Source of the DNA: Holacanthus passer
Lineage: Eukaryota > Chordata > Actinopteri > Pomacanthidae
Direction of reading: 5' to 3'
DNA: 64,000 nucleotides
NCBI GenBank assembly: GCA_025331565.1
Contig: JAFREQ010000167.1
Coordinates: 124,001-188,000 of the forward strand
The translations under genes were made by a program, and so were the position numbers. Within the stretch, counting starts at the first letter, position 1, and each line of letters begins with the position of its first letter. Below, piece by piece: positions 11,881 to 25,525 of the stretch. The notes under the pieces were generated by a model. It was not told the origin of the DNA. It worked only from the letters and a program-made list of their open reading frames with translations, and did no database searches.

Positions 11881-14800
11881 ATCATAATATAAAGCAAAAC
11901 TGAAAAAAGTTTTTCTCTCATAAGAACATATTTTCACGTGGTGCATTATGGTAAGGAGATGATTACATGTGGTAAGTGACATAAATAGATTTGACCCACT
12001 CTGCTTCTCTTCTACAGAGCATCATCTGTGATGTTTTTGTGAATATACTGGAAAGCTTGAATCCGTATGGTGTCCATATGCTTGTGATGGTTAGCTGATG
12101 GTGCGGTGCAAAGTAAGTGGGTCAGCTCTCTCATACTCCACGCTGTCCACAACTATTTTAAATTGAAAACAGCTCTCCACAGCAGTAGCCCTCAATCTCT
12201 GCATGTGCTTACAACCTGCGGGCACACTTAGCTTGATTTGATTTAACAAGTCACACTTGGATTTGATTGGCCAGTGGGTGCCACAATTTATTTTAATTTT
12301 AATTTTTTTTCTATGTAAGATAATTTGATTTGTGCATTCCATAATGAAATACACGAGGACAGCATTTATCAGGTAAAAATGGCAACTACATTTAAACACA
12401 ACTTATTCAAAGCCATGCACCATAATTGTGTGTCTCTGGCGGGAGTTTTCACAGTTAGTGAATCAAACCAGTTTTATCTGCATTGTCAGCGGATGCAAGA
12501 CTATGTATCACGACATTTCAATGCAACTTTAACCAACAAACTGATAATACTAGGCCATCATAATCATACAAATTCTGTGCAACACAAGCGTGCACCACTG
12601 GAGGATTGTATTCTCACAGTTGCCTCATTGCTGGTGATGACAATTTCCAGCTCAAAATATCCAGCATCTCTGAAATGATACTGTCATTGTGGGTAATCAC
12701 TATTAAATCCGGAAACCTTTTCCTGCAGTGGGTGGTGTAACTGCAGTCGGAAAGTTCCGATCATATGATGAAGTAAGATGTGACTGGTGGAAAATGGAGT
12801 CATCCATTTTACAGGCACCAGAGGGTGACAGAGCACCGCAGCCATAATACTTCAGTTTACTGCAGTAGAGTACTACAGTACACAGGTTGATACTGTAAAA
12901 GCAGCAGCAGTTTTACTTTGTGCATTTTACAACCGTTAATTTCAAGAAAAATAAGCTGCTCTTCATTTAAAATGTACCCAGAGTGACACTATGGAGCCCC
13001 AGAGTGTTGATTATTAGAGAAATAAATGATGAAATAAATATGATACTATATTATGTTAAATATATGATTAAACAATCAATTGTGAAATATTCTCATCATT
13101 CTTATGTTCATACTAAGTTTTATTGGAGCTCACTTATTTAATTATGGATGTTTTTTTATGCCTTTTTTGAATTTCATAACAGCATTTTTCTCATTTCATA
13201 ATGTCACTTGTTTTTAATCATTTATTTATTACTGAACACTTTGGGGCCCTGTATAAAAATTAGTAAGCTGTTCAACAATAAAATAAATAGTTATGTTTCT
13301 CATGCATTGACAAAGAAACAAATTGAAATAACACACAGCACTTTTTTTTAGATTTTTGATGGATCCCTGATCCCAAAAATAGATTCATTCACTTTAAAAA
13401 AAATACTGAAAAAACTACAACCACACACAAATGCTAAGAGAGATGAATGTACGAGACTGCATTTATTTTATTACTTTCATTTGTGATAAAAAAAAAAAGA
13501 AAAAAACACAGTTATGACCACAGTGATGAGAGAAGACGGATGATGCAAGAGATGCACAAAGAGTGATTGATATCGATTAGTGCCTCACTTCACTCTAATG
13601 AACATCTTGTCTAACAGCTCTTTCAAGATAATTCATTCCTTTTTCTTTGCCTCTGTATGCCTCTTCCTCTCTCCACTAATGCAGACCCATGTCACCTGCG
13701 TCAGTTATCCAGCAGGAGAGCGACAGACAGTTACACCTTCATTCACCGTGAAATCAGCGCTGTCTCTTCTTCCTCTCCACATGGTAATAATTTTCAGATG
13801 CAGCAGCAACATTAGTCCGGCTTCAGTGAGAGCTGCGGGTAAATGTTTATTATGATCACTGAAGATCACAAAATGAATATTGTCTCGCTGCTGTTCCTCA
13901 TAATGAGCAGTTTGGAGACACAGTCAGTCAGTCCCCGGTGACAGCAACGGGCAAACGTTGGCCATGTTCACAGAAAACCATTAAATCAACATTGTCTTTG
14001 AGGAATGCGTCATCACCACTGACCGGTACATCACATCCATCACACAGCAGAGCCATAACTGTCATACCGTCCCATCACAGGAAAGCTCTCCTTTTACACC
14101 TCTTGACCCCTGCTGCACAGGGACGTGTGTCTTTGTGTACTCATGCACGCACACACACGCACACACACTGCCCCTGTGTTTAGCACTACACTGCGTAAAG
14201 AGAATAGCAATCCAATAAAACCATCAGGGCACACACATACACATTAGAAAAGATACCTGGAACACTTCAGTGTTGACCTTAAGACCCCCGGCACCCAGAG
14301 GATTTTTGGGGGGGGGTTCCTTCTGCTGGTAAAAGAAACAAAAGAAATCTGATATATTCAATCTGTGCAGGAAGCCATCACCAAAGGTGAGGTCAGTGTA
14401 TTCTACTGGGACGAGTTTGTGTTTAAAATGCTCTGTGTATCTAGCATTACAGAGTGTACTGTACCCAGTTCATACCTACAGATTGGCCAGAAGATGGCAC
14501 CACCACTAGACACACTGTGACCAAATGAAGGGAAATGATGCATTTCTTCTGTCATACATCACAGAGTGTATGACATTGATTTCCCACTGAGCCAGCAGGC
14601 TTTACCATGATGACAGGTATTGTCTCTGTACCCACTTCCTTGCATTGTCTTCGAACTTTTAATAGATTACTTCAGCTGCAGGGATGGTGGGATCAGATAA
14701 AAAAATTGCAGCAGCTCATGCTCAACCACAGTATAGTTAAGTCTTCAGCAGAAACATGAGGCATGAGGCAGGCTTTGTTTCTTAGAAAAACAACTATCAA

Positions 14801-15479
14801 AGGTTGAATATGAGGCCGACTTGCTTTTGACAGTAGACCTATAAAAGTGTTTATGGGATGTGTGTTTTGTGCTGGATTGCTGTTTCTACCTTCATTGCCC
14901 CTTAAGGTATTTGTCTTGCATGATGAGCCTTCAGGAACATTCACTTTTAGACGCCATACACACTGTAAGTCGTGAGGTCAGTCAGGTGTAGCTTATTTGT
15001 CTGAACACATTTTGCATTAGTTCCTGACCCTGCAGTTGAAAATGTAATAAAATTAATTAATGCGGAGGTGCAATTGAGTAAAAGTCAAAAGTTTATAATC
15101 TGAACATCAGTATTAAGGTCAGCTTTTTTCCTTAATTTCAATTCAGTTAGATTGAAACATTTTTTGAATGCAAATTTCATAATATTTAATATAATTTAAT
15201 ATAATATAATGAATGAAAGGAGACAACTCATCTGCCTTCATCGCTCGTGTGTGTAATGTTAACCAACTTCTACAGCTTCTGTCATCTTCAGATGGCATCA
15301 AATCTAAGATCCACTCTGGTCTAATGGACCAATCAGCATGGGTATAGGCGGTTTCATTTATCACTGATGGGGATATTAGTTTAATGCATCTTTGCCTGAT
15401 AACGACATACGTCCATCTGTTGTAAATTTGAGATTCTACATAAAGCCCAGAGTTTACATTTCCAAACATGAAATCAGTG

Positions 15480-15750
15480 TCAAATGTTATTGTTTTCAGT
15501 ACATGACACTTCCAGTATTATAAATTTTACATAGTACTTCCACACTTTACATTGCAGAGATTATTACATTATTATATTATTACAATATTCATCAATGTTA
15601 TTACATGATTACAGTATTACAGTGTCAGGACATTTGATTGCATTATTGGTCAAGTTATTACTTTATTGGATTTTATATGTGTTTAGATCAAGCTAAGTGC
15701 AATTTTCAGGCGGTATTACATTTTCAGGAAACATTACATTGCATTTATGG
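15480..15750 (+). repeat. AT-rich ATTACA-type degenerate repeat
   Basis: Irregular recurrences of attaca/ttacat/tattac over about 270 bases. No coding potential. Confidence 0.4.
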
Positions 15751-16744
15751 GTGCTACAAGCCATCATTTGATTAATAAAAAAGTGCTGGTGTTAGGTTAA
15801 GCATGCCAAGGTGCCCAAACTTTTTAACTGAAGGTGGGTGCAAACAACCAGTAGTTGAGTATCTACAGTCTTGGTAGAATTTCTAATAACTGCAACAGCA
15901 TCTCCTCTGACACCTCCCTCCCAAGTATAAAGTCTTACTGGGATGCAAGCTGCAAAGACACAATGAAATGATATACTTGCTCCAGCTGAAACCAACAATC
16001 AACAACCTGCCAACTACAGATGACCTGTGAGCCGACTCTCTATAGACCAATGCAGCCCATAAGCGATTCTCTAACCACCCATGCAAACGTACAAAATGTT
16101 TTCAGATCATCATGCTCAAGACTGTGAACACACACACACATACACACAGACACACACTTTTCCCGGTTTTCTCTCTCACTGTACTTGTCAGGTCCTTGTT
16201 CCCATGGTAACAGACTGTTCCAGACAGACTGTCCTTTGACAAGAGTAACATGCAGGAGCTGAAGTCTGCAGAGCAAAGGAGGTCAAGACAACTTTACATC
16301 ATTGTTGCAATGGCAAAAAAAAAAGTCTACTGTTGGACTTGTTTTTCAATCTGTTTCTTGTTGCTAATTATCAAATCGTGTTAAATCATAATGATGACGC
16401 CCTTTCTCTTGTGTTTCCAGTAGATGCAGCATTAAGGCAAACTGAATGTTGCAGTTAATACAAGGCCTAAACCACATATCCCAGTTTTAGCTCAGCTAAG
16501 CAGTATCTGAGCCAAACTCTTCAATAGTTGAGGGGAAAAGGGATTACACTTCACTTTCTTCTTTGTTTCCCCTTGATACCAGACCCTCGCTGTCAAAATC
16601 AATGCTAGTAAAAGCCCTTCAACTTCAATTAGATCACTCTGTAGAGCAATTTAGCCCTAATCTAATCGTCCTACAGTGGACACCTGCACGAGCACAGGCA
16701 TGTACACACTCTCTGATTCAGAAAACTTATTCACAATCCGTTTT

Positions 16745-16745
<1 letters not shown>

Positions 16746-16788
<43 letters not shown>
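16746..16788 (+). repeat. (CA)n microsatellite
   Basis: About 21 uninterrupted CA units. A (GT)n tract follows at 16957-16981. Confidence 0.95.
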
Positions 16789-16791
<3 letters not shown>

Positions 16792-17569
16792 GAGTAGAGT
16801 GAGTAAGGCTAGTAGTTTGATGCAATGATCTCATCCTGAGACACTGAGAGATGATGTCAGACTTTAGATCAGGAGTGCCGTTAAGCTACTGTAACTGTTT
16901 ATGTTTTACAGGCCACGAGGGCTTGCAGCGCCGGAGAGTGGAGAGGGCATGTACAAGTGTGTGTGTGTGTGTGTGTGTGTGCATCTTTGTATTTACGTGG
17001 GTGTATGCACTTAAGCGCTTTAAGGATATGGCTTTTGATTGAGCACGCTAAAGAGCTTTATCTGCATCTGTGGTTCTGTTGTAAACAAGAATCCAAATCC
17101 AAAAATACTTCTAAAAAGACATCTGCACTTTTAACATATTGTTGAAATGGATTCAGGCTGCATCTGTTTTCTTTACATTTATTCATATCTGTCCATCCAA
17201 ACTGATTTCTTTCTTCACTTTTGTGGATCTGCAAGATTTGACATGCATTCCTTCTGGACAGAGGGACCTGATTTGTCCATTTGTCTTCCTCAACACACTG
17301 CTCAGTTACTTTCATGTTCTGTAAAATGTGTGATTCTTCATCCTCCATCTCCAGAGTAATTTTTTTTACCCATACCAACCTCTCCCATGGGTGTTCCCAG
17401 TAAGCTCCCTCTGTTTCACTCGGTCTTCCCTCCTTGTTTTTCCTCCGCTCTGGTCCTCTCTCTTATCTTTGTTCTCCCCAGAATCACTGAAATAATCTGT
17501 TTGATCTTATTTCCTCCTCCTTATTTTCCTCACCGCCTCCTCCTTCTCTCAGTCTTCTTCACTTCGTTT

Positions 17570-17593
17570 TCTCTCTCTCTCTCTCTCTCTCTG
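17570..17593 (+). repeat. (TC)n microsatellite
   Basis: About 11 TC units inside a long pyrimidine-rich stretch (17400-17600). A (GAGGA)n tract follows at 17667-17705. Confidence 0.9.
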
Positions 17594-18059
17594 TCCCTGG
17601 TGAGCTCATTTCCAGGATGTGTGTGATGTCTACTGTCACACATGTGTTTACCGTCAGTGGTGGCTGAGGAGAGGAGAGGAGAGGAGAGGAGAGTAGAGGA
17701 GAGAGAGGAGACAGCGACAGCAGGACACACCCTAATGTGACCTCATGCATATCCTTCTATCGCCTCCGCTGTTGTAAGCTCTTTCATCTCATGTGAGCAG
17801 CGTGGTGACATCATGTTGGTTGTGTGAGCTGAATACAGGATCAAAGGGTGGCAACGACAGATACATCACTTCATCTTTCTTCAGTGTTTGTCCTCCATCC
17901 TCCAGCCATTGCTATTTTTTCTATCTTTGCCTGTCATTTTCTCATTTTATATGTTATTTTAATGCAATATACAGTATTTAACATAACATAAAAAGGCCAC
18001 CTCTGCTGCACGCATTATTAGGGTTGCATTGCATTCGGGACAGTCTTAGGGACAGACAG

Positions 18060-18292
18060 GGAAATATCAGGCTCTTTAACAGCTAAAAGCATCACTTTAC
18101 TCCCATCGTCTCTCATTGTAACTGCTGAGCAGTACACAGTGGGTTTTTAGTGGTTTGGTGGTTGGTGAGTGAATCAAAAAAGTAAAGTTGTGCACAAAGT
18201 CCGGTGATAAGTTTGTCATAATGAGTGACATCTTTCAAGTAGTTATGTGATCCATTGTTATTGTAAAAATATTGATTATGGCTGCTTTAAAT
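18060..18292 (+). repeat. Family B interspersed repeat
   Basis: Has ggaaatatcaggctctttaa, cagtacacagtgggttttta, gtgatccattgttattgtaa and the end gattatggctgctttaa. Confidence 0.55.
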
Positions 18293-19078
18293 TCCTTGCA
18301 GCAACATGCGTTCACCAAAGCTGTCCGAGAGTCCAACTTGCATTCAACCCCAGTCAGGAGGAGACCTGCAGAGCAAAGTCAGATAACATGTGTGACCTGA
18401 TTAAAACTCTTTAAACAACCCAATCATGACATTTTTGTGAATGAGCAAGGCCGGAATACAAAAGAGGGAAATGACCCAAAAGCCCCAGGTTTGCTGTGAG
18501 GTGCCTTACCTTACCTGATCTTGAGGACCTGCATCAAAATCATTCCTTAATTTAAGCATACATGGTGCATTTTCCTAAATTAATTTGTATTTAATCAAAT
18601 TACCACAAAGCAAACTGTAAATGCAAACTGAAATGTAATATTCCAGGAATAATGTCCTGTGTAATGTGATGCAATGTAATGTAATACTGGCCCTAACTGT
18701 CATCATTATTATCAAATGAAATCAATGAAACTTGGCTGCTTGCAGCTTAATAATGTAGGTAACATCTAAACTTGAGCTGTACATATAAATTTGGTGTTCA
18801 GCAACAAACAAAAACACAACAGCAACACTAATATATTTTTTTTTGTCATAAAAATGAACAGAGGGACTACTAATACTACTAATAGGAGTTGTAAAGTAGG
18901 TGTAAAAGTACTGTAGTACCAGTATTTGTTGTCCTAACTGTAGTAGCAAATATTCAATATGATGAATCGCATGTGCTTCACACTGCAAAAGGTTTTCTAC
19001 TTGTTCTTGTATTTACAGTTAAGATTTAAATAATTCAGTGTCCTGCATGCTTCCTAGCTGGGCCCCCTGCTGAGATGC

Positions 19079-19080
19079 GT

Positions 19081-19121
<41 letters not shown>

Positions 19122-19193
19122 CAGACTACCAATCTTCACCAATTTCTCACACTACTTGGCTCAACTCTCCCCCATGCATAATACACACACACA

Positions 19194-19249
<56 letters not shown>

Positions 19250-19250
19250 A
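19079..19250 (+). repeat. Compound (CA)n-(CA)n(TC)n(AC)n microsatellite
   Basis: A CA tract at 19081-19113 is followed by a compound block at 19183-19250: AC repeats, about 16 TC units, then AC repeats. It lies about 100 bases before the candidate stmn4 promoter. Confidence 0.9.
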
Positions 19251-19349
19251 TCCCACACTCCTGCACCATATAATAAAACAGTGATTCCACCACCCACCCT
19301 GCAGTACAACACAAAGAGCCGACAGCCCTCCCCCATCCATCCTCTCCTC

Positions 19350-19540
19350 TCTCATTGGCTGGGAGGCTTGGATGCTGGCAGTGTCTCAGACCAATAAGAC
19401 GTCTCCAAGGTGATGTCATGGAGGCAGCATTGATGCTGTTGCTGATGCTGTTGCCCGGCGCCTGTATCCGTGCAGCCAGACAGGGGTAACCGTAGTCACC
19501 GGTCCACCATCAGCAGCAGAGAAGACAGGGACAGAGGGGG
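19350..19540 (+). promoter_or_regulatory. Candidate stmn4 distal promoter and non-coding first exon
   Basis: A GC-rich block contains an inverted CCAAT (ATTGG, 19354-19358), a direct CCAAT at 19391-19395 and a CRE-like TGATGTCA at 19411-19418. It ends in a strong donor, GTAAGT, at 19541. The next compatible acceptor is 25156, before the stmn4 start exon, so this is the best candidate for the neuronal first exon. A 23-codon upstream reading frame begins at 19418 (ATG GAG) and stops at 19487-19489. Linkage to stmn4 is inferred from position and splice polarity; no transcript was available. Confidence 0.45.
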
Positions 19541-19624
19541 GTAAGTCTGCATCCCAGAACACACAGATGCACATATCTGTGTCACTTTGGCTTCTCAATT
19601 TTAAGTTTCAATGTATAAATAAAG

Positions 19625-19651
19625 GTGTGTGTGTGTGTGTGTGTGTGTGTT
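19625..19651 (+). repeat. (GT)n microsatellite
   Basis: About 13 GT units, 85 bases past the candidate first-exon donor at 19541. Confidence 0.9.
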
Positions 19652-20949
19652 TGGGAGGGAGCGTATTGGCAGGGTGTGATGGGGCGAGGGTGAGGACAGT
19701 GATGATGCAGTGGTTCCTGCTGACAGGAGAGGGAGGAAAAAGGCAGAGAGGGAGAGAACTCGGTGTACCCACAAACTGTATGATGTGTAATCTGTCATTT
19801 ATTATTGATCCTCCATATGTGCAGTTGCAGCTTTGTGTCTGCTAGTAGGAAGCAGAGAGAGAAAGAGAGTGGGAGAGGAAAATGAGGGGGTTTGTGCATG
19901 TTTATGTGCCAAAAAGGTGTGTGTAAGTGTGTGTGTGTGTTACACAGAGCAGGAAAAAAGGAAGAGAGAGATGTATGACAGAAAAAAACTGTGATGAAAA
20001 GTTTCCTGTTTGTCTTATATCTTTGGCTGGTTTTGAACCTGCCTTGTGTTCAGTGTTAATTTCACCTTTAGCTGTACCACGTTCCAGGTTTATTATTGTG
20101 TGTGTATGTTGCCTTTTTAAGTGCAGGTATTAGGTAAGAAGAGAAGAGAAAACCCAAACCTGTGAAAACCACCGAGTCCAAATCGCTCATATAAACGTCA
20201 GAAGTAGATGGATGTTATGGGCTAAATTTGATTTATTTTTAGATGAATATTAACGTTCTCTCGATGCTTACAGCAAATGCTATGGGAAGTTTGGAGTGAA
20301 ATTGACGTCTGTTAAACCTGCTTCTCCGATAAGAAATCACCATATTACACACACCCCTACATAATTTTATTAGAAATAATCAGAGGTGTGTAAACATCAT
20401 TACATGGCGTTCAGGAATGAGGATGAACATGTTCATTATGTTATTATTCAGGCAAGAATATACAACTGTATGCAAGCAGTACATACAATGTTGTGCCCAT
20501 GGAAACAGAGTCAATAAGGTATTTTTTTTATTTAGACTTCCTGGAAACTGAAGGTACACTCAGTACCACAGTGCAGTATGAAAATAGTGTACTGTGCACT
20601 GATACACTGTTACTGATATCTGTTCCAGCAAAATGACTGCTGGCACTGCAGAAAGTAAAACTACTGTAAGTCTGGAACAATGTTGACATTATTTACTCTT
20701 CTGTGAGATTTTAACTAACCGCTCTTTTTTCCTGACCACGATTTTTTTTTTTTTTTAACTTATGTGTATTTCCAAATACGATGTGCTGAGCTCAAAGCTG
20801 CCTTTCCAAAATTGGACACTTTTGTGGAAATGATGCCCTTGATAAAAAAATTTTTTTTTTTTTAAAGTTAGATGAGAAGATGTTATATTTTGTTTGTTTA
20901 CAGTCATTTGTGCAAAACTAGTGAAACCAAGTGAAAGAATAAAAGTTTG

Positions 20950-21182
20950 TTGTTTTACAAGGGTGTCGGACAAATGAGATATAACATGTTAATTAGGTGA
21001 GGTGCTGGTAGGCAGATCCTGTTACCTTCCAACAGAGCAAGGCTAGCTGTTTCCCCCCGTTTCCAGTCTTTATGCTAAGCTAAGCTAACCAACTTTTGGA
21101 TGTACCTTTATGTTTTGCATAAAGACATGAGAGTGGTATCAGTATTCTCATCAAACTCACAGCAAGAAAGTGAATAAATGTG
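20950..21182 (-). repeat. Family A interspersed repeat
   Basis: Shares with other copies the blocks gctaagctaagctaacc, acatgagagtggtatcagta and gcaagaaagtgaataaatg, here in reverse orientation. Confidence 0.6.
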
Positions 21183-21482
21183 AGTGACAAAATAGACATG
21201 AGTAAGTATTCACAATAAGACAACTTATTCTCTATGTTTTTTATTGTTTTAATATGAAGACTCATGCAATTACTTCCTGTTTGTAAAAGCATCATTAGCC
21301 CAGCTCTGAGGGACCATAAAGGAGAAATACTGCCTTCAGCAGAGTTGGAGGACGGTGATCTTCTGGGACAAAAATTCAATGAATGTGATAAAATAGTCAA
21401 ATGAAAAAAATCACTGTGATATAACTGTCAGCAAATTTCCCATCAGCATGACCCAAATTTTTCCCATGTGTACGGAGGCCTT

Positions 21483-21535
21483 GCTCTCTCTCTCTCTCTC
21501 TCCCTCTCTCTCTCCCTGTCTCGCTCTCTTTCTCT
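21483..21535 (+). repeat. (TC)n microsatellite, imperfect
   Basis: Imperfect CT tract interrupted by ccc and gtctcgc. A (GT)n tract follows at 21630-21647. Confidence 0.85.
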
Positions 21536-21917
21536 GTATTGACACCCACCAAATGGAGCACTCTTACTCCTGCAGGAAGCAGCGCATTGATCTGCAACCG
21601 GGGTGGTTTCATGAGATGAGAAGCAGCTGTGTGTGTGTGTGTGTGTGCATTCCAACACTGTAGCAAAGCAGTGGATTTACTGCCTGATTAGTATGTCGAC
21701 ACACAACTGTGTTTTTCGTGGTACCTGCAGGCCTACGTGTGTGTCTATGCGCAAGTGTGTGACCTGTGTGTGTGTATGTCCCACTGGGAACCAGGTACCA
21801 ACCATCACCAGGTGAACATGTGCTCTGCGCTGTAATGAGACGTCTGTCCTCTCTGTCATAGGTTGTCTCATTAGTGCACTTCTCTTACTCTCTTGAGCTC
21901 ACTAGTCTTCAGGCATA

Positions 21918-21934
21918 CAGATAGACAGACAGAC

Positions 21935-21979
<45 letters not shown>

Positions 21980-21981
21980 TA
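21918..21981 (+). repeat. (GATA)n microsatellite
   Basis: GATA/GACA tetranucleotide array of about 15 units, starting with GACA variants and ending in perfect GATA. Confidence 0.95.
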
Positions 21982-22124
21982 TAGAAATGTGCTTATTTGA
22001 TACAAGTTTACGTTTCCCACTAGACTCCAGGTAGCACAGCTACTAATAAAATTGTGTAATGTTTCCAGGAACAGCCTATTTTTTCAGTAAGTAGTGTGGG
22101 AGCACTATGGGGTTAGAGCCAGGT

Positions 22125-22385
22125 GGCGATTAGCTTAGCTTAGCATAAAGACTGGGAGTGGGGGGGAACAATTAGCCAGGCTCTCTGCAGAGTTCAAAAA
22201 TACACCTACCAACACATCTAAAGCCCACTAATTAACATCATGTATTTTGTATGTTTAATGTCCACAAATGAAAACGTCAATTTGGAATTTTATGGGGAAG
22301 TACATGATAACTTTTTCTTGGCAAACAACAGTCACGTCCCAGAGTCTTGCTGTTAACATAGGCTTGTCAAGCAACCAGCAGATAC
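22125..22385 (+). repeat. Family A interspersed repeat
   Basis: Contains ttagcttagcttagcataa, then aagactggg, gccaggctctctgcag, cctaccaacacatctaaagc and cactaattaacatc, the order seen in the other copies. Confidence 0.6.
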
Positions 22386-25156
22386 ATTGTGCTGTACAGA
22401 AGATCTCGTCGGATGGATGAACAGATGTTCATCAAGGAGTAGTTACAGCTCATAATCTCATACATCATCATAACTCCCCTGGAAGCAGAGAACTATATTT
22501 ACCAGAATGTCCAATGAATCCATTAATCCAGTCACAGCATCCTATAGCTGTCTTGATAATGCAGTGCTGACCTCCCAGCACTAGGGGTGCTGTGATCATG
22601 AATGAAACAATATAGTTTAAGAGCTTTAAACGAATTTACTCTAGATTTGTTTGTTTGTTTGTTTATTTTTGACCAGTTTCTTTTTTTGTTTAACTTTAAA
22701 CTAGCAAAATTAGATTTAAGTCAAATATGTTGAACAACAATGCAAACAAGCAATATCCAATATGAAAAGTGTAAAAAGTGAGTTTATATTTTGCATCTAG
22801 TGCAGTCTGTCTTTAAAATGTAGGTAGGATGATTAGCATACACTATCTACTTGTACATTACCTGTATATTCCTATACATACCGTATTTTGGAAGATGAAG
22901 GAGGTAGTTGGGGGCAGGGGGGAATTTGGGCATCCTGACACGTCCCATCCCAGATGTTTGACTAACTTACACCCACATCAGACACCACTGGCGTGTCTCA
23001 CCCCGTGGTGGAAATCTGTTTTATGAAGTTCAAGCCTTCATTTGCTCTCTCAGCCTGTTTCTTCAACACCTGATTCTTTTGGGTGTGTACATGATGAGAG
23101 TGTTTATGATACTGGATCCCTGAATTTAAGCAAAACTTAATTAGTGTGTGCTCTCAGCTGTGAAAAGGTCAACGAACTGTGCAGGGCAATGCTGGTTCTC
23201 CACAAGATAACGTTCTCCAATTAGCAGCTTTCAAGACCTCTGAGCATTTGTTGATATGTTGCAGCAATGATGCAAAAAGTTCTGTCCCCCTTTTATTAAC
23301 TTGATCAAGTTGGATACTTATTGCCATAATGGTACAAATCATACTCACTGAGTTGAATAGAAATAGGAGGTTGAGGGTGCGGATATTTACTTTGGCTCCA
23401 TCTAACTATAACAATCTATTTTTCTAGCTTCCTTGCTCGGTTTAAAGGTTTCAAAAACCTACATAGCACGAGAGTGACCGATGTACACAATCCCTCAGAT
23501 GTGCATTAATTCAGTGCTGATGAGACCATCTGACGGACGGGCAGAATGTGATAGCAGGTGGTGGGAGGTCTGTTGAGACAGTTTGCTAATTTGCAGCCTC
23601 TCGTCACACAATTCAATTTGGCTCAATCAGTATTTGAATTCATTCAAAATGTAATGGAATTATTCTCGAATTTCATTCACTCTCCAGCCTAATATCAGTG
23701 AGTATTATTTGATGTGATTAACAGGCCACTGTCAGTATCACAGAGACGCGTTTGCTTCAATCACAACACATATTGCTTCACAGCACTGTTTAAAGAGGTA
23801 CGTTTTCAGCAGGTGGTGAAACAGGCTGGTGTCATGGTTGATGCCTCGCTTTGTTATTTAAACCTTCCTTTCTTGCATCAGATCTACAGCTGCTTCTCTC
23901 ACTTGTGTCACTGCTGTGATTCACTACACAGAGAACTGGCAAGAGAAAAAAACCAAAGATTTTAAGGTCCCCTGTTCAAAATGTGTTATTATTACTTCAC
24001 TTGGGTGTTTGAGCTTCACTGTGCCGAATGATTTGTGTATGAGTTTGACACGAAAGGTTTGTTTTCACATTCATCGGCTAAAGGGGAAAAGTTTCTCACC
24101 TTAAAACTGAGTTTACCGAAGCTTCTGCAACACTGAAGAAACCAAACGTTATAGTACTAATGCATCAGATCTGCGACGTTCCTTAAAGTCATACATAAAA
24201 CAAACACAAATGTCATATTTCCATCATGTTTTCTGCGTGGCTTTTGTTGTTTGACTGCTGCTCGTTGCACCTTCTTCTCTTGCAATAGTTTAATGGCCAG
24301 ACTGGAGATCTGGCTGGAGCACCACCGGCTGTTTATGTCCATGAACCAACTTCTGATTCAACATTATCATAACATTAGTGGATGGAATTGCACATTGATT
24401 TGCATTTTCTTTTGCCAATTTATTTTGGAAGCCGTTACAATTTGCATTGAATTTGGATGGAAAGTTAGCTATTGAAGTATTGAAGCACTTTCATAGATTC
24501 TGGATTTTTCAATGACGGACAAAGAATACGTGTTATTTTAAGAGTTCTTTATAAGGTCATTTAACTTTTCTGTGGGAAAACTACATCAAGACAAATTTGT
24601 CTTTAACCATGTCTGAAGTTGTGCAGTGGCATTTTGGGAAAGACAAGAAATCACATCAGGGTGGACATGACATCACAGATCAGTGATATACAACAGCATT
24701 AAGGGTAAACAAGAATGCAATTTTCTACTGAAAGAGCGTGTGTGTCAGCTTTGTTTGTTAAAAGCTCCTATTAAAAGAGAATTGGGCCTTTTTTGTTCTC
24801 ATGTCAGACAAGGACCTCGGGTCAAAATGTTACATGACATTATGCGTGCGATGATGTCTTTATATGTTGTTTACATCCCTGGGTTGATTTTCCCATCCAC
24901 CGAGGGATTCAAACTATCCTTGGCATGATTTACCCTCTGTTTAGGCCTATATTTATTCTCTGACGCAGGGCTGTCCTCTCATTGGCTGAATTAAACCTTA
25001 ATGGGAGGTGCTTACACAAGTGCACTGCAGCTTGCGGCCGTGTTAATTCTCTCCTTGGCCACAGCTTCTCACATTCATTATCTGACCTTTGAAGCTGCTT
25101 CATTCAATCCTTCCCCTCTGTCTGTCCCTCTGTCCCTGCATGTCTCTCCCTGACAG

Positions 25157-25219
25157 ACTGAGAAGGATCTTCAGCATCCCTGGAGAGTTACATACGCAGT
25201 GAGAAGATGACTCTGGCAG
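25157..25219 (+). other. stmn4: stmn4 exon carrying the start codon (5' UTR plus 13 coding bases)
   Basis: A long pyrimidine tract ends in cctgacag at 25156. The exon carries about 50 bases of leader, the ATG at 25207 in a good context (gagaagATGA), and a donor GTAAAT at 25220. The acceptor shows that transcription starts further upstream. The candidate first exon is near 19420-19540; a CCAAT-bearing block at about 24980 could be an alternative promoter if the acceptor is skipped. Confidence 0.75.
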
Positions 25220-25489
25220 GTAAATGCAGCCACAGCAGAAAGTCAAGCACCTCACACCTGCCCTTTCCTTTACCGTATACCCCGCTTATGATTCAGCTGC
25301 TGGAACAATATCAAGGGTGCAGTTTTATTATGGGAACTATGTATCTTGTCATTATTATGACTGTTATAATAGCATAATGAGGATGACTAGTCACTGCCAG
25401 TGAAAAGGAGAATTACATCATCAGCCCTTGAATGCTTGTTCATCATTTAGTTTGAGTCAACACAATGTCAAGCATAACAGAACGTGTGT

Positions 25490-25525
<36 letters not shown>

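Larger units (their letters stand above)
7119..19349. other. Intergenic or long intron, no gene recognised
   Basis: Contains family B repeats, microsatellites and AT-rich DNA. If the exon at 6990-7118 is real this is part of an intron. No second exon with matching phase and family signature could be identified. Confidence 0.5.
19541..25156 (+). other. stmn4: Probable first intron of stmn4
   Basis: Bounded by donor GTAAGT at 19541 and acceptor cctgacag at 25156 if the distal promoter model holds. Contains two family A repeats and GT, TC and GATA microsatellites. A CCAAT-bearing block at about 24960-25080 could be an alternative promoter. Confidence 0.4.

Noticed and set aside
17559..17750. 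Arg/Glu-rich frames around 17.5-17.75 kb
   Set aside because: Products of the TC and GAGGA microsatellites.
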